The position numbers were made by a program, and so were the translations under genes. A stretch of DNA of 51,769 bases from Bacillota bacterium. GTDB taxonomy: Bacteria; Bacillota; Clostridia; Christensenellales; UBA1242. The stretch spans positions 1 through 51,769 of the forward strand of contig WRBV01000007.1 in the NCBI GenBank assembly GCA_009784375.1. The letters run 5' to 3'. The notes under the pieces are model-generated. The model ran no database searches, was not told the DNA's origin, and saw only the letters and a program-made list of their open reading frames with translations. Shown here piece by piece: positions 1-8,334 of the stretch. Numbering within the stretch: the stretch's first letter is position 1; every line of letters starts with the position of its first letter.

Positions 1-1278
1 ACCCTCCGCCACCGTTCCACGCCAACCATCAAACGCACCAAACGGACTGCGCGGAGCATAATACCCACTTGCCGTTATCACACCATGACCATTTGAATTT
101 GAAGTGAAACGGGGTTGGTGCCAGGTACCACCGACAGCCAAGCTAACCGCCCTATACGTATTCAATCGACCGCCCGAGACACTATAGTTTTGCAGATTAG
201 AGTTTCTATCCACCGTTCGCATAATTTTATTACGAAGCTGTGCACCATCTAAATCAGGATTTACCGATAACATAAGTGCTGCAGTACCTGCTACATGGGG
301 GGCGGCAAGCGAGGTTCCCCAAATTGGGGTACCCGTGATATTCATCCAATTGGTTGTATTGATATAACCACCACCAGACCTTGTTGTAAGCGTACTTATC
401 CCTGGGGCGAAAAGATCTACTGTTGTTCTTCCATAATTTGAACCTCGTGCCTCCCTCCAAAAAGCATAATTACCAGTCCCAAAAAAATTTCTATAAAGAA
501 CTCTTCGATTATTTTCATCCGATGCACCGACAGAGATCACATTTCCGCCAATATTGTATCGTGGATGTGAATATGATGACGGATAGTTGGCTGTGCTGTC
601 GTTGTTATTGTTACGATTTCCAGCCGCAGCTACAAATAAACCGTCAAAATCTCTTAATGCATTGACTAGATTAGAATAAAAGCTAAGACTTTGCAAGCTG
701 GCATTTAAGATAGGTATATTATGATAAATGGCATGACGAACAGCTTCATAGACATCACTCATCCAAAATTGACCATTATTATTAGCAACTCTCAAAGAAA
801 CCAATCTTATATTCTGTGCGACTCCTGTTTTTCCATTATTATCTGAAGCAATTAATCCCGCCATCCGAGTCCCATGACCCTCTATATCTATTAAAGGATT
901 TTGTGGTTGTGATAAAACAAAATCTCTATGTAACACGCCATCTGGATCTGGATGTATAAGATTTCTCAGCGACGGATGTGTAGCATCAATCCCAGTATCC
1001 AAAATACCAACCTTTATATATGGGGAACCTGTTGTTATTTGCCATGCATCATTCGCACGAATATTCCTTATTCCCCAATTTTCTGTCATTGATGTATTTG
1101 AAAATGGTTCAATTCCAAAATCGCATTGATATTCTAGAGAATGGTTACCATCAATTGCGAGTGAATTAAAATTTATATCTAAATCTTCTATTTGTTCCAT
1201 TTCTTGTGTATAAAAAACTGGCATAAATAAAATCATACATAATAATGAGGAAATTCCCATAACAACCAATTTTTTCAT
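1..1278 (-). CDS. Secreted subtilisin-like serine protease (S8), C-terminus outside window
   Basis: Extracellular serine endopeptidase of the subtilase family; 426 codons are visible and the frame is still open at the window edge. The ATG at 1278 is followed by a hydrophobic signal peptide (residues 1 to about 24). The catalytic triad is intact: Asp near residue 94 in DTGID, His near 135 in GHGTRMAG, and Ser near 323 in GTSLAAPHVAG. Only about 40 residues separate the signal from the catalytic domain, so there is no room for a full I9 inhibitor prodomain. The ATG overlaps the stop of the upstream small gene (ATGA), so translation is probably coupled. The substrate is unknown; the family is certain. 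Confidence 0.93.
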   Translation of the reverse strand, partial: MKKLVVMGISSLLCMILFMPVFYTQEMEQIEDLDINFNSLAIDGNHSLEYQCDFGIEPFSNTSMTENWGIRNIRANDAWQITTGSPYIKVGILDTGIDATHPSLRNLIHPDPDGVLHRDFVLSQPQNPLIDIEGHGTRMAGLIASDNNGKTGVAQNIRLVSLRVANNNGQFWMSDVYEAVRHAIYHNIPILNASLQSLSFYSNLVNALRDFDGLFVAAAGNRNNNNDSTANYPSSYSHPRYNIGGNVISVGASDENNRRVLYRNFFGTGNYAFWREARGSNYGRTTVDLFAPGISTLTTRSGGGYINTTNWMNITGTPIWGTSLAAPHVAGTAALMLSVNPDLDGAQLRNKIMRTVDRNSNLQNYSVSGGRLNTYRAVSLAVGGTWHQPRFTSNSNGHGVITASGYYAPRSPFGAFDGWRGTVAEG

Positions 1279-1544
1279 TCAACTTTTCCCTTGTTGCTTT
1301 GATTTTTTTTTCCTTTCTTTCTATTGCGATACCCCAGAAAAAGAAATAAAGCGCCAATAACAAAAAGCGAAACGGAAAGGACTATTAAAAGCGGAAAAAA
1401 AATATCCCATACTTCACCTCCTCGCTCTAGAGGTAATCCTGAATCTCTCCTATCTGACCGTGTAATTTGTATAATAAAAACGAGCATCCCAATTAAAATA
1501 CTTTTTGCAATCAAACATAAACCAAAAATTGCCTTTCTATTCAT
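1275..1544 (-). CDS. Small two-TM membrane protein upstream of subtilase
   Basis: 89-residue protein that I do not recognise. Two hydrophobic segments (about residues 5-27 and 49-70) flank a short charged loop, and the C-terminus is Lys/Asn rich. The start has a strong site (AAAGGGGG) and a promoter sits just upstream (1562-1589). It is the first gene of a two-gene unit and overlaps the subtilase by 4 nt, so it may be a membrane partner or immunity/anchor factor for the protease. That role is inferred from context only. Confidence 0.7.
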   Translation of the reverse strand: MNRKAIFGLCLIAKSILIGMLVFIIQITRSDRRDSGLPLERGGEVWDIFFPLLIVLSVSLFVIGALFLFLGYRNRKKGKKNQSNKGKVE

Positions 1545-1561
1545 AAACCCCCTTTAAATTT

Positions 1562-1589
1562 AGTATATCAATAAAAAGATACGCGTCAA
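1562..1589 (-). promoter_or_regulatory. Promoter of the small membrane protein/subtilase unit
   Basis: On the minus strand, -35 TTGACG (1589-1584), 16-bp spacer, -10 TATACT (1567-1562), then a short leader with the AAAGGGGG ribosome binding site before the ATG at 1544. Confidence 0.6.
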
Positions 1590-1625
1590 CAATTTTTGTC
1601 ATAAAGTTACTTCATTTAACCTACC

Positions 1626-2057
1626 TTAATTTAATAATGTGTTATCAATACTTGCTATTGCTTTGAGATTTGGTTGTGACAGCAGGTTATTTTCTTCTGC
1701 GTAAACCAGCGTAAATACGCTACCATCTCTCCACACAACAATTCTATTTGCAAACGCCCAATCAATCGTGACCCCACCAATATAAATTGGCACAATTCCA
1801 CCTGGGAAAGATATAACAGAATTAAATTTTACAACAATATGCTCCTCAAACACACCGTATTCCCTCTCTATTTTCAAGTCATTTATATTAACGCTATCAT
1901 CAATTGGCTTAATCAGTTGATAAAAATAATCTTGAGTTATTCTGTTTCTTAATTCAGAATCTAAACCATTGCCGTTTCCACTTCCACATGCTACCAACAC
2001 AATTGTTGTTACCACAAGCATCAATGCTAGTACAATTAATCTTGTCGCACCCTTCAT
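1626..2057 (-). CDS. Putative lipoprotein of unknown function
   Basis: 143-residue protein with a lipoprotein signal: basic start (MKGATR), hydrophobic core and lipobox LVAC with Cys at residue 24, followed by a Gly/Asn/Ser linker. The remaining roughly 110 residues look like one small extracytoplasmic domain; I do not recognise the family. The start is well defined by AAAGGAGAT about 6 nt upstream. It has its own promoter and a palindromic leader (2075-2127). It is transcribed towards the small membrane protein/subtilase unit, but that unit has its own promoter. Confidence 0.75.
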   Translation of the reverse strand: MKGATRLIVLALMLVVTTIVLVACGSGNGNGLDSELRNRITQDYFYQLIKPIDDSVNINDLKIEREYGVFEEHIVVKFNSVISFPGGIVPIYIGGVTIDWAFANRIVVWRDGSVFTLVYAEENNLLSQPNLKAIASIDNTLLN

Positions 2058-2074
2058 TGTTATCTCCTTTATTA

Positions 2075-2127
2075 CAAGAGTTGCTCTTGCATAATTAATT
2101 ATATCAACATAAACATATACTCGTCAA
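2075..2127 (-). promoter_or_regulatory. Promoter and palindromic leader of the lipoprotein gene
   Basis: Minus strand: -35 TTGACG (2127-2122), 18-bp spacer, -10 TATAAT (2103-2098). A perfect palindrome CAAGAG-N3-CTCTTG (2075-2089) begins at the predicted transcription start, so it is either an operator overlapping +1 or a 5' hairpin. The stretch from 2128 to about 2260 shows nothing else I can support. Confidence 0.55.
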
Positions 2128-2264
2128 AGGCTTTTATCATTATTAAAATAATCTTTGCTCCTTCTTAATTAAAACTATCAAACAAATCACCAACCCTATA
2201 TATATCGCCCTTTTCTTTGTCATATTAATTTCTTATCCTTTTTATTGTCCACCTTGAAATAACT

Positions 2265-2293
2265 TTGTTTCCTTTACGAAGAAAATGTTATAT
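2265..2293 (+). promoter_or_regulatory. Possible fba promoter
   Basis: TTGTTT (2265-2270), 17-bp spacer, TTATAT (2288-2293); the overlapping TATATT at 2291-2296 is an alternative -10. The resulting leader would be short and contain the AGGAGA site at 2304-2309, 8 nt before the fba ATG. The region is AT-rich, so the match is weak. Confidence 0.35.
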
Positions 2294-2317
2294 ATTATAT
2301 AATAGGAGAAAATCAAT

Positions 2318-3229
2318 ATGAAACTTGCTACTGTATCTGAATTACTTGCGTGGGCTACCAAAAATAATCGTGCCGTATGTGCGTTTAACGTAAACAACAT
2401 GGAATTAATCCAAGCGGTTGTAAATACCGCGGATAAAATGGGATTGCCTATTATATTACAGATTTCAAAGGGCGCACGAAATTATGCAAGCATGCCCTAT
2501 TTGGTGAAACTTGTGGAAGCCGCGACGTCTACAATCAAAATTCCCGTTGCATTGCACCTTGACCATGGGGACAGTTTCGAAATTTGCAAAGAATGCCTTG
2601 ATGCTGGTTTTACAAGTGTGATGATTGATGGAAGTCATTTGCCGTTCGAGGAAAACATAGTATTGACAAAACGCGTTGTGGAATATGCAAAAAAAACTGG
2701 TGCATCGGTCGAAGGCGAGCTTGGACAAATTGCTGGAATAGAGGAACATGTACAAAATGAATACAGTCTTTACACCGACCCAAGCGTTGTTGCGGAATAT
2801 GTAAAACGAACAGGTGTTACAAGTCTTGCAATTTCAATCGGCACGGCACATGGTGCGTTTAAATACAAGGCACCTAACCCTACCCTGCGCCTTGATATAC
2901 TTGCCGAAATTCAAAAGCAAATTCCTAATACCCCGCTTGTTTTACATGGCGCAAGCTCGGTTACCCCAAGTGATGTCGAAACAATTAACAAGTTCGGCGG
3001 CAAAATAGAAAAAGCATATGGTGTAAGCGAATCGGTTCTTGCCCAAACAATTCCATTAGGGGTAAGAAAAATAAATATAGACAGCGACATTCGCCTTGCA
3101 TTTACGGCAAAACTTCGTGAACACTTTCACAAAAACCCAGAACACTTTGACCCTCGCCAATACTTGGGCGCGGCACGAGAACACGTTACTCATGTAATAC
3201 GCCGAAAACTTGAATCATTTTCGAAATGA
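2318..3229 (+). CDS. fba: Class II fructose-bisphosphate aldolase
   Basis: Zn-dependent aldolase that reversibly cleaves fructose 1,6-bisphosphate into dihydroxyacetone phosphate and glyceraldehyde 3-phosphate. At 303 residues it has normal length for the short class II type. Visible signatures are HLDHG (about 80-84, catalytic Asp and a zinc-ligand His), DGSH, GELGQIAG, SIGTAHGAF (zinc His) and LHGASSV (zinc His). Start ATG 2318 has AGGAGA 8 nt upstream. It is a single-gene unit ending in a strong bidirectional terminator. The lower glycolytic genes gpmI, tpiA and pgk lie 9-13 kb away on the other strand. Confidence 0.95.
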   Translation: MKLATVSELLAWATKNNRAVCAFNVNNMELIQAVVNTADKMGLPIILQISKGARNYASMPYLVKLVEAATSTIKIPVALHLDHGDSFEICKECLDAGFTSVMIDGSHLPFEENIVLTKRVVEYAKKTGASVEGELGQIAGIEEHVQNEYSLYTDPSVVAEYVKRTGVTSLAISIGTAHGAFKYKAPNPTLRLDILAEIQKQIPNTPLVLHGASSVTPSDVETINKFGGKIEKAYGVSESVLAQTIPLGVRKINIDSDIRLAFTAKLREHFHKNPEHFDPRQYLGAAREHVTHVIRRKLESFSK

Positions 3230-3239
3230 TTCATTGGAC

Positions 3240-3296
3240 AAAAATCTAGAACGATTTTCCTAGGTCATAAAAAAAGACTCTCATAAGAGTCTTTTT
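3240..3296. terminator. Tandem hairpin and bidirectional terminator after fba
   Basis: Perfect stem AAAAAGACTCT (3271-3281), loop CATA, AGAGTCTTTTT (3286-3296); both strands give a stem followed by U-rich sequence, serving fba (+) and the ABC permease (-). It is preceded by a weaker AAAATC...GATTTT stem and a GGTCATAAAAAA tail (3240-3272) that recur almost unchanged at 8335-8371. Confidence 0.85.
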
Positions 3297-3300
3297 ATTA

Positions 3301-4080
3301 TTATTTCGATTTTGCAATTTTTCTTTTAAAGGCAAGGAATGACAAAACGAATCCAAGTATAATAATGCCACCAATCCATAAAAGTGCCTCGAGTGTCCGT
3401 GCCTCACCTATTCCAAGGAATAAATAACGTAAGGTATCTATAATGGGTGTTACTGGTTGATATTCTGCGAAATAACGGAATGCGGCAACCATAGTTGCGG
3501 TTGGAACAAACGCACTTGACAAAAACACAAGTATTTGTGCAAGACCAGACATCCCCGATGAAGATTCCACAGTCTTACATAAAAGACCAAATAATACCCC
3601 AAGCCATGACATAGCAAGAACAAAACCAATGATTATTCCTATCGCGCCAAACCATTGTCCGACATTGGCATCGGGTCTGAAACCCATTGCGAAACCTACT
3701 GCGAATAACAAGGCTACTGCAATCAGAGTCCTTGTTGTTGCGGCAAGAACATGACCCACAATAAATGATGTTCTTGATATTGGCAATGAAATGAATCTAT
3801 CCAAAACACCTTTTAAAGAATCGTTACATACGACCGCCGCTTGGGTCATTGACCCTTGACAGATTGCAACCGCCATCACACCAACAAATAAAAAGTTAAT
3901 ATAAGACACCCCAAAGTGAGCCTCGTCCATGGCACCACCAAATATATAGGTAAACATAACCAACAAAACAACAGGCAAAATCACAGCAATAATAAAAGTA
4001 CTTGGATCTCTCCATGAAAGCTTCATACATCTTTTATACATGTTATGGCAATCGCGTAAATATTTCTTTGTACTAGTCAT
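3301..4080 (-). CDS. ABC-2 type transporter permease (DrrB-like)
   Basis: 259-residue integral membrane subunit of a drug/antibiotic-type ABC exporter. Six hydrophobic segments are evident, beginning at about residue 27, and the layout matches the ABC-2 family seen in daunorubicin exporters. Its start overlaps the end of the ATPase gene by 8 nt, so the two are translated as a pair from one mRNA. Substrate cannot be read from sequence. The adjacent divergent PadR operon suggests control by a PadR regulator, as is common for such exporters. Confidence 0.88.
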   Translation of the reverse strand: MTSTKKYLRDCHNMYKRCMKLSWRDPSTFIIAVILPVVLLVMFTYIFGGAMDEAHFGVSYINFLFVGVMAVAICQGSMTQAAVVCNDSLKGVLDRFISLPISRTSFIVGHVLAATTRTLIAVALLFAVGFAMGFRPDANVGQWFGAIGIIIGFVLAMSWLGVLFGLLCKTVESSSGMSGLAQILVFLSSAFVPTATMVAAFRYFAEYQPVTPIIDTLRYLFLGIGEARTLEALLWIGGIIILGFVLSFLAFKRKIAKSK

Positions 4081-4852
4081 TCTTTGCCTCCTTTTTCTTT
4101 ACAATGGAAAGAAATACATCTTCCAAGGTTGGCATGTCTTTTTCATATTCATAAGAAGCTTGATTTTTCAACCCCTCTTTCAACTCCCTTGGTGTTCCGC
4201 TTGAAACAATTACACCCTTATCCAAAACGGCAACAAAATCGGCAAGTCTTTCTGCTTCTTCCAAATATTGTGTCGTAAGGAAAATAGTTGTGCCCGCATC
4301 CTTTAAATCTTCAATTATCTTCCAAAGACTTAAACGACTTTGTGGGTCAAGTCCCGTAGTCGGTTCATCAAGGAATATAATCTGCGGACTTCCAAGCAAG
4401 CTCATTGCTATGTCGGTTTTTCTTCGCATTCCACCCGAATATGTTCTTACTAGTTTGTCGGCGGCTTTTGTAAGTTCAAACATTTCAAGTAATTCATCAA
4501 TTCGAACCTTATAATCTTTAAGATGACGAAGCCTTGCCACAAGATGCAAATTTTCTCGCCCAGTTAACATTTCATCAACCGCCGCATATTGCCCAGTCAA
4601 GCTTATACATTCTCGAACCTTGTTCGGCTCTTTGATTAAATCATGACCACATATTTTAATCTCACCCGAATCCGACTTTAAAAGTGTTGCAAGTATGCGG
4701 ACTATTGTGGTCTTTCCTGCCCCATTACTTCCAAGTAACGAGAAAACTTGACCCTTGTTGACCTGGAAATTTACGCCTTTTAAAACTTCGTTGGTCGATT
4801 TTCTTGATTTAAACGATTTACGCAAATCTTTAACTTCAATTATTGTTTCCAT
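4073..4852 (-). CDS. ABC transporter ATP-binding protein (DrrA-like)
   Basis: Cytoplasmic ATPase subunit of the exporter, 259 residues. Walker A GSNGAGKTT, signature YSGGMRR, Walker B IIFLDEPTTGLD and the switch His region (TTQYLEEA, with Gln at the usual His position) are present, and the C-terminal tail matches DrrA-type ATPases. I start at ATG 4852 (METIIEV), where family similarity begins; a 17-codon extension to a TTG at 4903 is open but looks unlike the family. Neither start has a Shine-Dalgarno site. It overlaps the permease gene by 8 nt. Confidence 0.9.
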   Translation of the reverse strand: METIIEVKDLRKSFKSRKSTNEVLKGVNFQVNKGQVFSLLGSNGAGKTTIVRILATLLKSDSGEIKICGHDLIKEPNKVRECISLTGQYAAVDEMLTGRENLHLVARLRHLKDYKVRIDELLEMFELTKAADKLVRTYSGGMRRKTDIAMSLLGSPQIIFLDEPTTGLDPQSRLSLWKIIEDLKDAGTTIFLTTQYLEEAERLADFVAVLDKGVIVSSGTPRELKEGLKNQASYEYEKDMPTLEDVFLSIVKKKEAKND

Positions 4853-4931
4853 GTTGTCAATAATATCATATGCATACCCACGCCACCAAAAGATTTTTGG
4901 CAACCAATAGTTGACAGATTAAAGTACATCT

Positions 4932-4960
4932 GATTTTTTGTGCACTATGCACAAAAAATC
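4932..4960. promoter_or_regulatory. 29-bp palindrome, candidate operator
   Basis: Perfect 13-bp arms GATTTTTTGTGCA and TGCACAAAAAATC around a CTA centre, in the divergent gap between the ABC exporter and padR. There is no run of T after the stem on the plus strand. It lies about 80 bp upstream of the exporter ATG and immediately upstream of the padR -35, so an operator is more likely than a terminator. Confidence 0.5.
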
Positions 4961-4963
4961 CTC

Positions 4964-4994
4964 TTGACATCATATACTATGTAATGTATAGTAT
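4964..4994 (+). promoter_or_regulatory. padR operon promoter with overlapping dyad
   Basis: -35 TTGACA (4964-4969), 17-bp spacer, -10 TATAGT (4987-4992). The spacer and -10 carry a dyad ATACTAT-N7-ATAGTAT (4974-4994), which fits a PadR-family autorepression site by position. Confidence 0.75.
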
Positions 4995-5013
4995 TACGCA
5001 TAAGGGAGTATAA

Positions 5014-5385
5014 ATGGATAGTCAAATTAAAAAAGGCTTGATTGATATCTGTGTCCTTGCCGTACTCACCAAGGGTGACAGCTACGGGTGGCAGATAATC
5101 AAAGACCTTGAAAACATCATTACCATTTCGGAAAGTACGCTCTACCCTGTGTTAAAACGGCTGGAGACGGGTGGACAGATTAAATCGTACGAAGTACCGC
5201 ATAATGGACGATTGCGAAAGTACTTCAAGATACTTGGCTCGGGACTTGACAAATTACAAGGGTTCGAACAAGACCAAAAAACATTGATGCGGATTTACAG
5301 CTTTGTACAATCAGCAACACAGAAAAAGGAGGAAAACAATGACAAAGCAGAAATTTCTGGACAATCTGAAGAAACAGACGAATGA
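5014..5385 (+). CDS. PadR-family transcriptional regulator
   Basis: 123-residue DNA-binding regulator. The winged helix is typical of PadR: ICVLAVLTKGDSYGW near residues 12-26 and SESTLYPVLKRLE near 39-51. The start has GGGAG about 5 nt upstream and a strong promoter with an overlapping dyad. The gene is followed by DUF1700 and DUF4097 genes, a frequent Bacillota arrangement in which PadR controls envelope-stress-type membrane proteins. The last 47 nt overlap the next gene in another frame. Likely autoregulated; it may also control the divergent exporter. Confidence 0.92.
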   Translation: MDSQIKKGLIDICVLAVLTKGDSYGWQIIKDLENIITISESTLYPVLKRLETGGQIKSYEVPHNGRLRKYFKILGSGLDKLQGFEQDQKTLMRIYSFVQSATQKKEENNDKAEISGQSEETDE

Positions 5386-5911
5386 TGACCAACTTGTCGC
5401 CTATTATGATGAACTTATAAGTGACCGTATAGAATCGGGTGAAGACGAAAAAACGGTAATGGCATCCTATGATTTAAATCGGGTTCTGCGCGAACACGAA
5501 TACAAGGCTATGGAAACAAAACTTGTAGAAGTAAGTAAAAGTAACAAGCGATGGAAAATCTGGGTGGTAATATTGGCGTTATTCAGCACGCCTGTAACAA
5601 TCCCACTTGGAATTGCTTTTCTTGCCGTTGTGTTCTCTCTTGCTATTACTGCTCTTTCACTTTTTGCAGCAGGTGTACTTGGTGGGATTGCATTAATTGG
5701 CGGTGGCATCCAGATGATAATCAATGGTGATTCGGCTGCGTTCGTTGTGCTTAATATGTCGGCTGGGCTAGTTGTTCTTGGAATTATGGGAATAATCGGG
5801 GCAATCTTTACAAGACTTATAATCCGATTCATCAGATGGATGTGCGTAAAATTATTTGGAAGAACACAAAAAAGACAGATACAGGAGGTACGTGTAAATG
5901 AAAGTATTTAA
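5339..5911 (+). CDS. DUF1700/HAAS-domain membrane protein
   Basis: 190-residue protein. The N-terminus (about 1-65) is a helical HAAS-type domain that begins with MTKQKFLDNLKK; three or four hydrophobic segments follow (about 70-165). HAAS domains commonly sit next to PadR regulators and are thought to transmit a membrane signal. I start at ATG 5339 because AAGGAGG stands 6 nt upstream; an earlier start at 5303 is open but has no such site. It overlaps padR by 47 nt and the next gene by 14 nt. Confidence 0.85.
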   Translation: MTKQKFLDNLKKQTNDDQLVAYYDELISDRIESGEDEKTVMASYDLNRVLREHEYKAMETKLVEVSKSNKRWKIWVVILALFSTPVTIPLGIAFLAVVFSLAITALSLFAAGVLGGIALIGGGIQMIINGDSAAFVVLNMSAGLVVLGIMGIIGAIFTRLIIRFIRWMCVKLFGRTQKRQIQEVRVNESI

Positions 5912-6812
5912 TTGGATATTCATCGGTTTTATTATTGTCGGAGCAATCGGTGGAATAGTAGCGCTCAGCATATATCGTTTTGATTTCAGCAGCGTCTGGG
6001 CAGACATGACAAATATCCCAGGCTATACCCAAACCGAGAGACGTTTTGGATTAGATGATGTCAAGGACAAAATTACAATCAACCTGCGTAACGAAAGTCT
6101 AGTAGTAAGAACAGCAGACACCCAAGAAGTTGTAATATCTTACTGGGTTCGCAGCGATTCGGATTCAAGCTATGATATAGAAGATTATGAACTTGCATTC
6201 ACCATGGAACGTGACTGGAGAGTAAGGAATTGGTTTGGAGGATTACGATTTGGTACACCAGTACAACATCGTGTGTACATCACCCTTCCCCAAGACTTTG
6301 ACACCGTTCTTCATCTTAACAATCGTAATGGTTCAATGCGTATATATGGTCAAAATTTAGAACTGCAGGAATTCAGAGCAACTAATCACAACGGTTCAAT
6401 CCGATTATCTGGATTAACCGCAGAAGAGCAAATCTATACACGTTCAAACAACGGTTCCATTAGAATCAGCAATGCTACGGTGACTGGCTCGGAAGGACTT
6501 ATAGAAGCACGTTCGAACAATGGTTCAATTCGTATAATTAATTCGGAAGCTTACTCTGTTATAACAAGAACAAATAATGGAAGCACAAGAATAGAACGCG
6601 GAGCATTCAAAAATGTACACGCAACAACAAGCAACGGATCGAACCGAATTGAAATTGTTGGAAATCAAGCAGACTTTACAATTACTATGACAACAAGAAA
6701 TGGTTCAAACAGACTTAACGGCAACAGAATATCAAGTGGCACACGAGGCGAGGGACCAAACCCAATCCACATTCAAAGCAGCAATGGAAGTAATAGATTG
6801 AGCTTTAGATAA
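5898..6812 (+). CDS. DUF4097 beta-helix protein with N-terminal anchor
   Basis: 304-residue protein with one N-terminal TM segment (about 5-28) and an extracellular domain of the DUF4097 type. From about residue 135 the motif [RNHS]NGS[MIN]R[ILM] recurs eight times at roughly 20-residue spacing, as in a right-handed beta-helix or solenoid. Clear AGGAGGT site upstream of ATG 5898. It is the third gene of the padR operon and ends in a terminator. Its molecular role in this family is not established. Confidence 0.88.
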   Translation: MKVFNWIFIGFIIVGAIGGIVALSIYRFDFSSVWADMTNIPGYTQTERRFGLDDVKDKITINLRNESLVVRTADTQEVVISYWVRSDSDSSYDIEDYELAFTMERDWRVRNWFGGLRFGTPVQHRVYITLPQDFDTVLHLNNRNGSMRIYGQNLELQEFRATNHNGSIRLSGLTAEEQIYTRSNNGSIRISNATVTGSEGLIEARSNNGSIRIINSEAYSVITRTNNGSTRIERGAFKNVHATTSNGSNRIEIVGNQADFTITMTTRNGSNRLNGNRISSGTRGEGPNPIHIQSSNGSNRLSFR

Positions 6813-6822
6813 CATCTGTCAT

Positions 6823-6853
6823 ATAAAACCGCCCTCTGGGCGGTTTTATTTTT
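6823..6853 (+). terminator. Terminator of the padR operon
   Basis: Stem ATAAAACCGCCC (6823-6834), loop TCT, GGGCGGTTTTAT (6838-6849), followed by T-rich sequence. Confidence 0.9.
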
Positions 6854-6900
6854 ACGCATAATTGAAGAATAAAAACATTTTTATCTAAAAAAAGATATGT

Positions 6901-6906
6901 TATAAT
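6901..6906 (+). promoter_or_regulatory. -10 element adjacent to start codon
   Basis: TATAAT ends 5 nt before the ATG at 6912; no Shine-Dalgarno and no convincing -35. Predicts a leaderless transcript. Confidence 0.5.
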
Positions 6907-6911
6907 GATGT

Positions 6912-8258
6912 ATGCACCACGAAACTGATGAGATTATGACTGTTTTCGGTTTATCGATTTTGTATCTATGCTTTTTTGCTGGACTCGGGGTACTGATCGC
7001 TTTTTTCCCATTGGTTGCAGGTATTGTAATTGGTGCATTTTTGTTTTTATGTCTTATTATCGGTATTGTTGTGTCGATGAAAGACAAGCTTGAATTCGAA
7101 TCCTATTCATATACACTATGGGAAGCCTGTGTAATTTACTTTGTTGTTATGATCTTGCCTACTGGACTAGGTTCTGGCGCTACTTTCCTTTTTAAACATG
7201 ATTTACTTGTTGGCGGTATTGTTACAAGTGCTATCGTAGGAATTTTGCTTGCAACAGGAATTACAATAGTCATAAAAGCCATAAGAAAAAGTAAATTCTT
7301 AACAGAAAACAGCCTGCCGATTCTTAAACTACGCCGCCTTAACAGAGAAACGCAGTTCCTCCAAGTAAAAAGTTATTACAAAGTAAGAGTAGTGTTTTCT
7401 TCTAAACAAGATTACGAGAAAAAATACGGAGATAAACGTGTCTATAAATTTATCAATGAATTTGCCAAAAACAATACAGAACAAATGGAAAAGACAATCA
7501 AAGATACTAGATCAAATCTTGAACTATATGAGAAATATATCCAAGAATACGACAAACTATATAATACTTTATATAATAAAGATTCCGATCTTATACCGTC
7601 CAAATTAAAGAATGATGAATACTTTTTATTTATAAAACAAAAGAAAAGAAGACCCGTCTTTGATATCACGGTTGAATTTGAAATTAACTATGGCAATCCT
7701 TTTAAATTGGATAGAAAAAAATTTAAGCTGGCAGATATCGAGACCCAGTTGGCTGTTATACAAGATGAACTTTCTGCCAAACAGAAAGAAAAAGAAAAGC
7801 CGACTCGTCAAAAACAACCACGAGTAAATAATATAATAAAGAACGAAACAATTGATACAAAAATAAACCAAAAGGAGAATGAAACCGATATGTTCAGAAA
7901 AAAAGGTGATACTCACATTATTTTCAATATCGGACAAGTTAATGGATCTGTAGCTGGTGGCGATATTGGAGTACAATATTTTAATCAAATACTTAACAAA
8001 GATTTTATCCAGACCAGGAAAATTAATATTGATGACGTTACCCAGTTTATCGAGCTTTTAAAATCCGAGATTAAAAACGAAACCCCAGAAAAGAAAGAGC
8101 AAATCACAACCAAACTTGCCGAATTGGAACAAGAAACCAAAAAACAAAAACCCGACAAATCAATAATTAAAGGGATGCTTGCAGGAATGAAAAATTTGGT
8201 ATGTTCAGTCGGAGTTACTGTTGCCGCAGAATTTGCAAAACGCTTTCTAATGCCTTGA
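6912..8258 (+). CDS. Four-TM protein with coiled coil and Gly-rich C-terminal domain, unknown
   Basis: 448 residues, family not recognised. About residues 9-130 hold four hydrophobic segments, then a Lys/Glu-rich coiled-coil region (about 165-320). A C-terminal domain of about 120 residues starts at Met327 and carries an IGQVNGSVAGGDIGVQYF stretch, a charged helix and a terminal hydrophobic helix. The whole resembles a membrane-anchored signalling or effector protein but nothing shows a catalytic site. No ribosome binding site precedes ATG 6912. Internally, AAGGAG at 7872-7877 precedes the in-frame ATG at 7890, so the C-terminal domain may also be made alone. Confidence 0.7.
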   Translation: MHHETDEIMTVFGLSILYLCFFAGLGVLIAFFPLVAGIVIGAFLFLCLIIGIVVSMKDKLEFESYSYTLWEACVIYFVVMILPTGLGSGATFLFKHDLLVGGIVTSAIVGILLATGITIVIKAIRKSKFLTENSLPILKLRRLNRETQFLQVKSYYKVRVVFSSKQDYEKKYGDKRVYKFINEFAKNNTEQMEKTIKDTRSNLELYEKYIQEYDKLYNTLYNKDSDLIPSKLKNDEYFLFIKQKKRRPVFDITVEFEINYGNPFKLDRKKFKLADIETQLAVIQDELSAKQKEKEKPTRQKQPRVNNIIKNETIDTKINQKENETDMFRKKGDTHIIFNIGQVNGSVAGGDIGVQYFNQILNKDFIQTRKINIDDVTQFIELLKSEIKNETPEKKEQITTKLAELEQETKKQKPDKSIIKGMLAGMKNLVCSVGVTVAAEFAKRFLMP

Positions 8259-8334
8259 TTTAAAAAAGGCGACTTCGTCGCATTCTTCGAATGCCCTCTA
8301 TGCATTTTTTGGACATTAATGTAATGTATTTATG

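Noticed and set aside
5303..5338. Earlier start of the DUF1700 gene
   Set aside because: No ribosome binding site there, while AAGGAGG stands right before ATG 5339.
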